Assembly (NCBI GenBank): GCA_900317155.1
Contig: ONFO01000001.1
Span: 62,001 to 126,000, forward strand
Direction: 5' to 3'
Length of the DNA: 64,000 nucleotides
From: an uncultured Bacteroidales bacterium
GTDB lineage: Bacteria; Bacteroidota; Bacteroidia; Bacteroidales; F082
Shown: piece by piece, positions 42,315 to 51,915 of the stretch
Numbering within the stretch: position 1 is the stretch's first letter
How the letters are laid out: each line of letters begins with the position of its first letter
Position numbers and translations under genes: made by a program
Notes under the pieces: generated by a model
The model's database searches: none
Told to the model about the DNA's origin: nothing
The model's input: the letters and a program-made list of their open reading frames with translations, nothing else

Positions 42315-43376
42315 TTAATGTGTTTGACTAAATCGTTGACGGTGGAAGATGACCCAAAGTACGATGGGCGCGCCAATTAGTGCTGTGACCGAGTTGATGG
42401 GCAGGTTGCCTTCGAAGGAGGGCAGGCGTGCGATGAGGTTGCAGAACAGGGCCAAGTCCATGCCGAGGAAGGCCGTGGCGGGGATGAGCAGTTTGTGGTC
42501 GCTGCTGCGGAAGAGGAACCGTGCGATGTGTGGCACGGCCAATCCCAAGAAGGCGATGGGACCGCAAAACGCCGTGATGAGGGCAGTGAGGAAGCCCGAG
42601 GCCAGGATGATGAGCATGCTGCTTCGACGGATGTTGACACCGAGGTTTTCGGCATAACGCTCACCGAGTAGCAGAAGGTTCAAGGTCTTGAAGAGCAGGA
42701 ACGAGCCTATGGTGCCGACCGCAACCGCGATGGCAAAGAAGGGCAGTTGTGCCTTGCTCACGTTGGAGAAGCTCCCCAGACCCCAGATGACGAAGGAGTG
42801 CAAGCCTTCCTTTTGGCTGAAGAACTTAAGGATGTCGGTGACCGAGCCTGCGATGTAGGCGATCATGATGCCCACCAAAACGAGGCTGACCATGCTGCGG
42901 AGCCTCGAGCTGAGGGCGAGGATGAGCAGCAGCACCGCGAAAGCACCTAAAAAAGCCGCTATGGTGACACCGAAGGTGGACCACAACGACAGCGTGCTGA
43001 CCGACAGACCCGTAGCGGTGCCCAGCAAGACCACGAAGGCCACGCCGAGGCTCGCGCCGCTGCTGATTCCTAATAGGGAAGGGTCGGCCAAGGGATTGCG
43101 GAACAAGGTCTGCATCAACAGGCCAGAAACCGATAGACCTATGCCCGCCAGCAGTGCCGTGATGGCTTGTGGCAGGCGGTAGTCGAGGATGATGGCGCGG
43201 TAGGTTGACGTGTCGCCATGAAACAGTGCGTCCCAGAATTCATTCCACGGAATCGACACCGAGCCATAGCGCAGATTCAGGACGAACAGCACGATGCCGA
43301 CGGCCAGAATCGCGATGGAAACCAGCGCGATGGGCGGTGTTTGGCGGCGGAGGGTATGGTCGGTGTCAGATGCCAT
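42315..43376 (-). CDS. FecCD-family ABC transporter permease (iron-siderophore or cobalamin)
   Basis: 353 aa with about ten membrane helices, matching the BtuC/FecCD fold. LPQAITALLAGIGLSVSGLLMQTLFRNPLADPSLLGISSGAS is the family signature region (about 60-103; only key residues matter: Arg-Asn-Pro-Leu-Ala and Gly-Ile-Ser-Ser-Gly). ATG 43376 is preferred over the longer frame because a minus-strand -7 element TATCTTTG (43397-43404) lies just upstream. It pairs with the ATPase downstream. No periplasmic binding protein gene is present. Confidence 0.9.
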   Translation of the reverse strand: MASDTDHTLRRQTPPIALVSIAILAVGIVLFVLNLRYGSVSIPWNEFWDALFHGDTSTYRAIILDYRLPQAITALLAGIGLSVSGLLMQTLFRNPLADPSLLGISSGASLGVAFVVLLGTATGLSVSTLSLWSTFGVTIAAFLGAFAVLLLILALSSRLRSMVSLVLVGIMIAYIAGSVTDILKFFSQKEGLHSFVIWGLGSFSNVSKAQLPFFAIAVAVGTIGSFLLFKTLNLLLLGERYAENLGVNIRRSSMLIILASGFLTALITAFCGPIAFLGLAVPHIARFLFRSSDHKLLIPATAFLGMDLALFCNLIARLPSFEGNLPINSVTALIGAPIVLWVIFHRQRFSQTH

Positions 43377-43429
43377 TATGGGGTTGTTTTGCGTTGCAAA
43401 GATAGGGTTTAATTTGATTAAAAGGACAA

Positions 43430-44575
43430 TCAATCATCGTCATCATCTTTCGGACCGGAAACAAGCAGCGTCGTATCGTCGCAGCGGATGCCGTAATACA
43501 CATCCCTCATGCGGCCTTGCTGTGGTTCGAGAACGCCTTTTTCGACAAGGTCTTTGATGTCGCGAGAGGCCGTGTCGACCGAAACCTTGCAATGCTTGGC
43601 CCAGTTTTTCACGGTCAATTTACCTATATAACCGTCAAGGTAGATGTTCAACACCTTGTTTTGTCGCTCCGTAAATGCAAGATGAGCATGGTTTTGCCAA
43701 AACGCGGCTTTCTGCAAGATGCGTGAAAGCACTTCGTCGGAAGCGTTGATGGCGCGTGCCATGCAGTCGAGATACCAGACGAGCCATTCCGTGATGTCAG
43801 CATCCGTTTGTCGGCTGACGCGCTCCAACACGTCGTAATACGATTTCTTGTCTTTGTTGATTTGTCGCGACATGCTGAAGAAGCGCATGGCAGAGTCGTC
43901 GGCTTGCGAGAGTGCCATGTCGGCGATGGCGCGACCGATGCGCCCGTTGCCGTCGTCGAAAGGGTGGATACAGACAAACCAAAAGTGGGCTATGGCGGAT
44001 TTCAGGTAAGTGGGTGAGTCGATGTCGGTATTGAACCAGTCCAAGAAAACATCCATTTCCTTCTGCACGTCTTGAGCGGGAACGGCTTCATAATGCACTT
44101 TTTCACGACCGTAATTGCCCGACACCACTTTCATCTCACCTTTGCGGTATTGTGCCACGTCGATTTTCGAATAACCACTTCTGCCAGAAGGAAACAGGCA
44201 GTTGTGCCATCCGAAGAGCCGGTCGTGGGTGAGGGGTTGGCGGTAATGGCTCACGGCATCAAGCATCATTTCCACAATACCTTCCACATAGTGGCTGGCG
44301 GGTTCATCGGCATCAAAAGGGATGCCTAACTTTCTGGCGATAGAAGACCGCACTTGTTTGGCGTTCAATGCAATGCCTTCAATCTCGGAGGAGTTGATGA
44401 TGTCGTTGGAGAGCATCTCGGCGTTGGCCGATAGGCGGGCATCAAACCCAATGGCGTCGAGTCGGCCCATAAGGAACCCCGATGCCTTGTTGACGGAAGC
44501 CAATCTGTATGCGACAAGATCCTTGTCCCAAGTGAAAAGCGGCCATTGTTTGCTCTGATGGATGTAGGATGTCAT
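43430..44575 (-). CDS. Fic-family AMPylating protein with C-terminal winged helix
   Basis: 381 aa. The catalytic Fic motif HPFDDGNGRIGR (near residue 201) is intact. The N-terminal inhibitory helix NSSEIEGI (S/T-x3-E-G/N, near residue 62) marks a class II, self-inhibited Fic. A C-terminal winged-helix domain (about 300-360; WAKHCKVSVDTASRDIKDLVEKG) suggests DNA binding. Targets are unknown. Upstream are two 15-bp palindromes positioned over the -33 region, so autoregulation is likely. It sits between the importer pair and the WYL/CRISPR locus, in a possible defence neighbourhood. Confidence 0.9.
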   Translation of the reverse strand: MTSYIHQSKQWPLFTWDKDLVAYRLASVNKASGFLMGRLDAIGFDARLSANAEMLSNDIINSSEIEGIALNAKQVRSSIARKLGIPFDADEPASHYVEGIVEMMLDAVSHYRQPLTHDRLFGWHNCLFPSGRSGYSKIDVAQYRKGEMKVVSGNYGREKVHYEAVPAQDVQKEMDVFLDWFNTDIDSPTYLKSAIAHFWFVCIHPFDDGNGRIGRAIADMALSQADDSAMRFFSMSRQINKDKKSYYDVLERVSRQTDADITEWLVWYLDCMARAINASDEVLSRILQKAAFWQNHAHLAFTERQNKVLNIYLDGYIGKLTVKNWAKHCKVSVDTASRDIKDLVEKGVLEPQQGRMRDVYYGIRCDDTTLLVSGPKDDDDD

Positions 44576-44597
44576 AGTTAATTGAATTTTTCGGCTG

Positions 44598-44605
44598 CAA
44601 AAATA
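44598..44605 (-). promoter_or_regulatory. -7 promoter element of fic
   Basis: Minus-strand TATTTTTG, 23 bp upstream of the ATG at 44575. Confidence 0.6.
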
Positions 44606-44622
44606 CACATTATTATAATAAT

Positions 44623-44660
44623 CCGCAAATTTTGCGGTTAATTATCCGCAGATTTTGCGG
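44623..44660. promoter_or_regulatory. Twin palindromic operator upstream of fic
   Basis: CCGCAAATTTTGCGG (44623-44637) is a perfect palindrome. CCGCAGATTTTGCGG (44646-44660) has one mismatch. Their starts are 23 bp apart, about two helical turns, and a half-site CCGCAAA follows at 44669. The first overlaps the expected -33 position of the fic promoter. Confidence 0.65.
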
Positions 44661-44699
44661 ATTATTGGCCGCAAAGGTCGTGCGTTTCTAAAGAGGAAG

Positions 44700-45605
44700 C
44701 TATTTCTTATATCGTTTTAATGCATTCGTCAATTCATCGAGAATGGTTTTGCGTAACGATTCAGGTTCGATTACTTCCAATTCGTTGCCTTCTTTTAAAA
44801 TGGCTTGTCGGAGGTCGAAAGTTGGGACGAGATAGTATTCAAAATCTGTGTATGTGTCGGTCTTGCATATTTCTTTTTGCGAGTGATGCAAGGGGAGTGT
44901 TCGCAGTAGATTGGGCATGTTGTAATAGGCTCGCAAAACGATGCGTTGGGCAGGGATTTCCTCTCCGATGAACACGCCGAAATAGTTTTTGAAAAAGGCT
45001 TCGGCATCAAAATCGGTGGCTAATTCATATTGTGCATCTGTATCGGTTGTTTTGGTCATGCGGTCAAGGGCATAGATGGCCATGGCACCGCCTTTCCTTT
45101 CGCTTTTGCCAAGCAGGTACCAGCGTTGGTGGAACAGTTTCAAGCAATAAGGCTCAATTAGAGTAGTGTAGGGCTCGGAGTCGTTGAATTTCTGATAGCC
45201 CATTTGCAGGGTGTGGTGGCATTTGATAGCGTTGATAATGGTTTCGAGGTGTTCGAGGCCGGCAGGTACGTCTTCAAGCAGGAGTTGGTCCTTGATGGAG
45301 AGGCTATCGAGGAGGATATTGCTGACGGTGAGGGTGCGGAGCATCCAATTTTGGGTAGAGTTGTCTCGAAGTGTCTCGGGGTTGCTAATATAATAATGGT
45401 GCTGTTTGTCGCATTCGATGCGGATACCGAACATGTCGATGATGGATTGTCGCAAGCGGTAAAAGGTGGTGCGGGAGAGGGGTTTGCCTTCGTTCAGGTC
45501 ATTGACAATCCATAGGTGTCCGATGCGCTCGAAGCTGATTCTTTCGTTGCGGAGTATGGTATCCACCATCCATGTGTACTGTCTGAAAGTGTCTGTGTTT
45601 TTCAT
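44700..45605 (-). CDS. WYL-domain transcriptional regulator
   Basis: 301 aa. An N-terminal helix-turn-helix (about 25-75, KPLSRTTFYRLRQSIIDMFG) precedes a WYL domain (about 120-215; TTLIEPYCLKLFHQRWYLLGKSE) and a C-terminal extension (about 225-300). WYL proteins commonly regulate CRISPR, phage-defence and DNA-damage genes and bind nucleotides or nucleic acid. Its position, transcribed away from tracrRNA and cas9, suggests control of the CRISPR locus, which is inference. Minus-strand -7 element TATTTTTG at 45625-45632. Confidence 0.85.
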   Translation of the reverse strand: MKNTDTFRQYTWMVDTILRNERISFERIGHLWIVNDLNEGKPLSRTTFYRLRQSIIDMFGIRIECDKQHHYYISNPETLRDNSTQNWMLRTLTVSNILLDSLSIKDQLLLEDVPAGLEHLETIINAIKCHHTLQMGYQKFNDSEPYTTLIEPYCLKLFHQRWYLLGKSERKGGAMAIYALDRMTKTTDTDAQYELATDFDAEAFFKNYFGVFIGEEIPAQRIVLRAYYNMPNLLRTLPLHHSQKEICKTDTYTDFEYYLVPTFDLRQAILKEGNELEVIEPESLRKTILDELTNALKRYKK

Positions 45606-45729
45606 GGTGATTTGAGATTTTTCGCAAAAATATGAAAAAACAATGATAGTGTTTCATGTTTTGAAACAGACAGGTTGTATTTTTGGCGCGAACAAAGAAA
45701 AGAGGAATGAACGGTGACGAGATTTGGGC

Positions 45730-45815
45730 AAAAAAAGACGAGGCGACCGAAATCGCCCCGAACTTGATGTTTTCACAACGGAATAATCCTTATTGTGAAT
45801 TGCTGCATATCTTGT
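45730..45815 (-). ncRNA. tracrRNA of the type II-C CRISPR system
   Basis: Read on the minus strand, the RNA starts near 45815 with an anti-repeat (about 45815-45792). It matches the complement of the first 27 nt of the crRNA repeat except for two short gaps (2 nt and 1 nt) and one final mismatch that still allows a G-U pair. Then come AAGGATTATTCCG and TTGTGAAAACATC, and the stem GGCGA-TTTCGG-TCGCC ending in seven T residues near 45730. It lies just upstream of cas9, on the opposite strand. This RNA fixes the transcribed strand of the array as minus. Confidence 0.92.
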
Positions 45816-45819
45816 GCTG

Positions 45820-45827
45820 CAAAAATA
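45820..45827 (-). promoter_or_regulatory. tracrRNA promoter (-7 element)
   Basis: Minus-strand TATTTTTG. TTG lies 18 bp further upstream (45846-45848) as a -33 element. The predicted start about 5 nt downstream coincides with the 5' end of the anti-repeat. Confidence 0.75.
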
Positions 45828-45868
45828 GGTATTTTTCCAATACTGCAAGAGTTATTTGAAAAAAATAC

Positions 45869-45876
45869 TAATTTTG
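45869..45876 (+). promoter_or_regulatory. cas9 promoter (-7 element)
   Basis: TAATTTTG, matching TAnnTTTG, gives a leader of about 27 nt before ATG 45908. It diverges from the tracrRNA promoter, with about 40 bp between the two boxes. Confidence 0.65.
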
Positions 45877-45907
45877 ACAAAAATTTGAATTGATAAGTAG
45901 TTGACTT

Positions 45908-48900
45908 ATGAAGAAAATACTAGGACTTGACTTAGGCACCAACAGCATAGGTTGGGCGGTGGTGAATGCGGAAGAAACAACTCGCGAAAACGAGACAACG
46001 TATCTGAAACCGACGGGCATTAGTGCAGCAGGGAGTAGAATTATTCCCATGTCAGCTGACATTTTGGGTAACTTTGACGCAGGCAATTCCGTATCGCAAA
46101 CTGCAGAACGAACTGGATATAGAGGCGTACGCCGTCTACATGAAAGGAATTTGTTACGCAGGCAACGACTTTTGCGAGTTTTGAAACTAATGGGATTTTT
46201 ACCTGAACATTTTGCTAAGCAGATTGATAAACACGGAAAATTTATTGATTATGGTGAGCCAAAGTTAGCCTGGCAAAAGAATGAATATGGTAAATATGAC
46301 TTTGGTTTCAAAGACTCGTTCAATGAGATGTTGACGGATTTTGCCCAACATCAGCCTCATCTCGTTGCCGACGGCAAGAAAGTACCTTACGACTGGACTA
46401 TCTACTACCTTCGCAAGAAAGCTCTGACACAAAGACTTACAAAAGAAGAGCTCGCTTGGATTCTATTACATTTTAACCAAAAGCGCGGTTATTACCAATT
46501 GCGAGGCGAGGATGAGGATGAACAGCAAGACAAACTGATTGAGTTTATCGCTCAAAAAGTGGTGAGAGTTGAAGCTACTGACGAGAAAAAGGGCGATGAT
46601 GTTTGGTACAATGTGTATTTGGAGAACGGCATGGTCTATCGCCGCACGAGCAAAACGCCCTTGGATTGGGAGGGAAAAGTTAAAGAGTTTATCGTTACTA
46701 CTGATCTCGAAAAAGATGGAACGCCAAAAAAAGACAAGGAAGGCAACATCAAACGCTCTTTTCGCGCTCCAAAAGAGGATGATTGGACTTTGCTTAAGAA
46801 GAAAACGGAGTTTGACATCGATAACAGCCACATGACCGTCGGTTGTTACATCTATGACAACTTGCTTCAAAAACCGAATCAAAAGATAATTGGCAAGTTG
46901 GTGCGCACGGTGGAACGTAAATACTACAAAGATGAACTTAGGCAGATTCTTGAAACTCAGATTGCTTTGATACCAGAATTGAAGGACGAAACAATATATA
47001 ATAGATGCCTAGAGGAGTTGTATCCGAACAATGAGCCACACCGCAAAAACAACGCAAAGCCTGACTTTGCCAATCTATTTATCAACGACATCCTGTTTTA
47101 CCAACGTCCGCTGAAGAGTAAGAAATCGCTCATCAGCGATTGCCCCTACGAGAGCCATTTCGATAAGGACGGCAACGAGCATCCCGTGAAGTGTATCGCC
47201 AAGTCGAATCCGCTGTTCCAAGAGTTCCGTCTTTGGCAATTTGTGCAGAATTTGCGTATCTACCAGCGGGAAAGAATAGTTAGTGACGGCCAATTGGACT
47301 TGTTCGGAAACCAATCGGCAGGGAAACTCCAAACCGATGTGGATGTTACTGACGAGTTTCTGAAAAGTGAAGATGACTATGTGAAACTCATCGATTGGCT
47401 CAATGACAGGGCTTCCATCAAACAGGACACGCTGCTCAATTCATACTTCAAAATCAAAAAGGAGAAGGGCAAAGACCTGTATCCTTATCGTTGGAACTAT
47501 GTTGAGGACAAGGATTATCCCTGTAATGAAACGAGGGCAACAATGCTTGGTGGATTGTTGAAATGTGGTATTGATACAGGTTTTCTCACTAGCGAAAAAG
47601 AAATGTCGCTGTGGCATATTCTTTATTCTGTGGAAGACAAAATGGAAATAGCCAAGGCATTGAAGAAGTACGCCGAAAAGAACAATCTTTCCGATTTGTT
47701 TGCGGAGGTGTTCGCCAAAGTAAAGCCGTTTAAAAAGGACTATGGATCGTATTCCGAAAAGGCTATCAAGAAGTTGCTGCCTTTGATGCGGATGGGCAAG
47801 TACTGGAGTGCTGATGTCATCGACATCAAGACAAAAGAACGTATTGACAAGATGCTGACGGGCGAATACGATGAAAACATCAAAAACCGAGTGCGCGAAA
47901 AGGCTATTAACCTGACGGACGTTAACCATTTCAAAGGACTGCCTATTTGGTTAGCATGCTACATTGTCTATGACCGCCATTCAGAGGCCAAGGAAATCGG
48001 GAAATGGGAAAAGCCCGACGATATCGACAGCTATTTGAAGGATTTCAAGCAGCATTCGCTGCTCAATCCCATTGTGGAGCAGGTCGTTACGGAAACACTA
48101 CGTACCGTCCGCGATATCTGGAAACAGGAGAAGCAAATAGATGAAATTCATTTGGAACTGGGTCGCGAAATGAAGAATCCCGCTGACAAACGCAAGCGAA
48201 TGACTGAAAACATTTTGCAGAACGAGAATACCAACTTGCGTATCAAGGCGATGCTCGTGGAGTTTTTGAATGATCCTGAAATCGAGGATGTTCGCCCATA
48301 TTCGCCAAGCCAGCAAGACATTTTGCGAATTTACGAGGAAAATGCGCTTGACAATTTGACTAAGGATGACAAGGATTTTGATTTCGTTAGCAAAATATCC
48401 AAGTCGGCACAGCCATCAAAAGCAGATATAATAAGGTATAAATGCTGGTTAGAGCAGAAGTATCGCTCGCCTTATACGGGTGAAATGATTCCGCTTGCCA
48501 AGTTGTTTACTTCGGCATACGAAATCGAGCATGTGATTCCTCAATCGCGCTACTTTGATGATTCGTTTACCAACAAGGTGATTTGTGAAAAAGAAGTGAA
48601 CGGGCTAAAAGACCGCCAACTTGGTTTTGAATTCATCAAAAATCATCATGGTGAAAAAGTGCAACTGAGCCAGGGAAAAGTGGTGGAAATATTGTCTGTT
48701 GAGGCATACGAGAAATTTGTGAAAGAGCATTATTCCAACAACCGCACGAAGATGAAGAAATTGCTGATGGACGACATCCCCGATGGCTTCATCGAAAGGC
48801 AACTGAATGACAGCCGCTATATCAGCAAATTGGTGAAAGGACTGCTTTCAAACATTGTCCGTGAAAAACTAGAAAATGGGGAGTATGAGCCGGAAGCTGT

Positions 48901-50518
48901 CTCAAAGAACTTGATTTCGTGCAACGGCTCCATCACCGACCGACTGAAAAAGGATTGGGGAATGAATGATGTTTGGAATAGCATTGTTTTACCGCGTTTC
49001 CGCCGTTTGAACGAACTGACGGGAAAGGATTGCTTTACGGCAATCAGTGCTGAAGGCCACGAAATTCCAGCCATGCCGCTCGAATTGCAAAAAGGCTTCA
49101 ACAAGAAGCGCATAGATCACCGCCATCATGCCATGGATGCCATTGTGATTGCTTGCGCTACACGTGACCATGTAAATTTGCTCAATAATGAAGCTGCGCA
49201 CTCGAAACACAACGCCAATCGTTACCAACTGCAACGCAAGTTGCGCCGATTCGAGAAGTTGACCATCGACGGCGTGGAAAAGGAAATCGCCAAAGAGTTT
49301 TTGAAACCGTGGGATTCTTTTACTACTGATGCCAAGCAAATATTAGAAAACATCATTGTAAGTTTCAAACAGAATTTGCGTGTCATCAACAAGACTACAA
49401 ACAGTTACCAACACTATGATGAGACTGGCAAAAAAGTGATGGTAAAGCAAGAGAAAGGTGATAGTTGGGCGATTAGAAAGCCGATGCATAAAGACACCGT
49501 TTTTGGTGAAGTAAATCTGCGTATGAGCGACAAAACTGTCTCGCTAAATGAAGCATTGAAAAATCCTAAAACGATTGTAAACAAGGAGTTTAAGAAAAAG
49601 GTTATGGAGATGCTTGAAGCAGGTCGCGACGCCAAATTCATCAAGAAATATGTGGAGGACAACAAAGATGTTTGGTCGGATATAGATGTTAAGAGGATAC
49701 AGGTTTATTATTTCACTAAAGAAACAAAAGACCGCTATTTTGCCACGCGTAAACCGCTTGACACTTCGTATAATAGCAAGAAAATTAAAGAAAGTGTAAC
49801 TGACACAGGGATTCAGAAAATCCTATTGACGCACTTGGAGGCTAAGGGAGGAGACCCCGAACTTGCTTTCTCGCCCGACGGCATCGATGAAATGAATCGA
49901 AACATTATTGCGCTCAATAAGGGCAAATTCCATCAGCCCATTCTGAAAGTGCGTGTTTATGAAAAGGCTGAAAAGTACGCTGTTGGACAGAACGGCAACA
50001 AGTCAGCAAAATTTGTTGAGGCAGCAAAGGGCACCAACCTTTTCTTCGCCATTTTCGGAACGGAAAAGACAAACAAGGAGACAGGTGAAACGGAAACAGT
50101 TCGTTCCTATCTGACCATTCCGCTCAATGTGATGATTGACTGCCAAAAGAAATACGGTTCACATTGGCGCAACAACATTGAAGCCTATCTGCAAGAACAG
50201 CAATTGGCTACACCCGATGTCAAACTCTTGTTCATCCTTTCGCCAAATGATTTGGTGTATTTGCCGACGAAAGAGGAATTGAAAGATGGAATAATCATGA
50301 TAAACAGAAAGAGGATATATAAAATGGTGTCTTCGTCGGGTAATCAATGTTTTTTCATTGGTGATAGAGTTGCAAAACCAATTGTTGACAAAGTTGAGTT
50401 TACCTCGTTGAATAAAGCAGAACGTGCTGTTTCAGGCGAAATGATTAAAGAAGTCTGCGTCCCTATCAAAGTGGATAGATTAGGTAACATCATCGAACTA
50501 AACGGAAAGAAGCTTTGA
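45908..50518 (+). CDS. cas9: CRISPR-associated endonuclease Cas9 (type II-C)
   Basis: 1536 aa, at the large end for Bacteroidota type II-C Cas9. All nuclease residues are present. RuvC-I is ILGLDLGTNSIGWA (Asp8) and an Arg-rich bridge helix follows (RRLHERNLLRRQRLLRVL). RuvC-II is IHLELGREM (Glu750). HNH is YEIEHVIPQSRYFDD (His875, Asn889, Asn898) and RuvC-III is DHRHHAMDA (His1074, Asp1077). The protein should cut both strands of crRNA-matched DNA next to a PAM that cannot be read from the sequence. It is followed by cas1 after 42 nt. No csn2 or cas4 is present, which defines subtype II-C. Confidence 0.97.
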   Translation: MKKILGLDLGTNSIGWAVVNAEETTRENETTYLKPTGISAAGSRIIPMSADILGNFDAGNSVSQTAERTGYRGVRRLHERNLLRRQRLLRVLKLMGFLPEHFAKQIDKHGKFIDYGEPKLAWQKNEYGKYDFGFKDSFNEMLTDFAQHQPHLVADGKKVPYDWTIYYLRKKALTQRLTKEELAWILLHFNQKRGYYQLRGEDEDEQQDKLIEFIAQKVVRVEATDEKKGDDVWYNVYLENGMVYRRTSKTPLDWEGKVKEFIVTTDLEKDGTPKKDKEGNIKRSFRAPKEDDWTLLKKKTEFDIDNSHMTVGCYIYDNLLQKPNQKIIGKLVRTVERKYYKDELRQILETQIALIPELKDETIYNRCLEELYPNNEPHRKNNAKPDFANLFINDILFYQRPLKSKKSLISDCPYESHFDKDGNEHPVKCIAKSNPLFQEFRLWQFVQNLRIYQRERIVSDGQLDLFGNQSAGKLQTDVDVTDEFLKSEDDYVKLIDWLNDRASIKQDTLLNSYFKIKKEKGKDLYPYRWNYVEDKDYPCNETRATMLGGLLKCGIDTGFLTSEKEMSLWHILYSVEDKMEIAKALKKYAEKNNLSDLFAEVFAKVKPFKKDYGSYSEKAIKKLLPLMRMGKYWSADVIDIKTKERIDKMLTGEYDENIKNRVREKAINLTDVNHFKGLPIWLACYIVYDRHSEAKEIGKWEKPDDIDSYLKDFKQHSLLNPIVEQVVTETLRTVRDIWKQEKQIDEIHLELGREMKNPADKRKRMTENILQNENTNLRIKAMLVEFLNDPEIEDVRPYSPSQQDILRIYEENALDNLTKDDKDFDFVSKISKSAQPSKADIIRYKCWLEQKYRSPYTGEMIPLAKLFTSAYEIEHVIPQSRYFDDSFTNKVICEKEVNGLKDRQLGFEFIKNHHGEKVQLSQGKVVEILSVEAYEKFVKEHYSNNRTKMKKLLMDDIPDGFIERQLNDSRYISKLVKGLLSNIVREKLENGEYEPEAVSKNLISCNGSITDRLKKDWGMNDVWNSIVLPRFRRLNELTGKDCFTAISAEGHEIPAMPLELQKGFNKKRIDHRHHAMDAIVIACATRDHVNLLNNEAAHSKHNANRYQLQRKLRRFEKLTIDGVEKEIAKEFLKPWDSFTTDAKQILENIIVSFKQNLRVINKTTNSYQHYDETGKKVMVKQEKGDSWAIRKPMHKDTVFGEVNLRMSDKTVSLNEALKNPKTIVNKEFKKKVMEMLEAGRDAKFIKKYVEDNKDVWSDIDVKRIQVYYFTKETKDRYFATRKPLDTSYNSKKIKESVTDTGIQKILLTHLEAKGGDPELAFSPDGIDEMNRNIIALNKGKFHQPILKVRVYEKAEKYAVGQNGNKSAKFVEAAKGTNLFFAIFGTEKTNKETGETETVRSYLTIPLNVMIDCQKKYGSHWRNNIEAYLQEQQLATPDVKLLFILSPNDLVYLPTKEELKDGIIMINRKRIYKMVSSSGNQCFFIGDRVAKPIVDKVEFTSLNKAERAVSGEMIKEVCVPIKVDRLGNIIELNGKKL

Positions 50519-50560
50519 GTTGTACCCAAATTGGTTACAACTGAACAAACGAAAGCAACA

Positions 50561-51807
<1,247 letters not shown>

Positions 51808-51825
51808 ATCAGAAAAATTGGTCAT

Positions 51826-51869
51826 AGAAAAGAAAAATCCAACTCAAACGAGCTGGATTTTTCTTTTCT
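51826..51869. terminator. Bidirectional terminator between cas2 and the CRISPR array
   Basis: A perfect 16-bp stem, AGAAAAGAAAAATCCA and its complement, around a 12-nt loop. Both strands end in T-rich runs. It can stop the plus-strand cas mRNA and the minus-strand array transcript arriving from the other side. Confidence 0.9.
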
Positions 51870-51909
51870 GAAACAACTTATAAATTGCTGTGGCTCTTTG
51901 TTTTACCCA
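51870..51909. repeat. Inverted, shortened pseudo-repeat at the array end
   Basis: On the minus strand this reads CAAAGAGC (51900-51893), AGCAATT (51889-51883) and GTTGTTTC (51877-51870). These are three blocks complementary to GCTCTTTG, AATTGCT and GAAACAAC of the crRNA-strand repeat. It follows the last repeat of the array transcript and could fold back on it. Confidence 0.5.
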
Positions 51910-51915
51910 TATCGA

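Noticed and set aside
41301..43376. Naming the ABC ATPase and FecCD permease btuD and btuC
   Set aside because: The pair could serve cobalamin, haem or siderophores. No binding protein, TonB receptor or cobalamin riboswitch is next to it.
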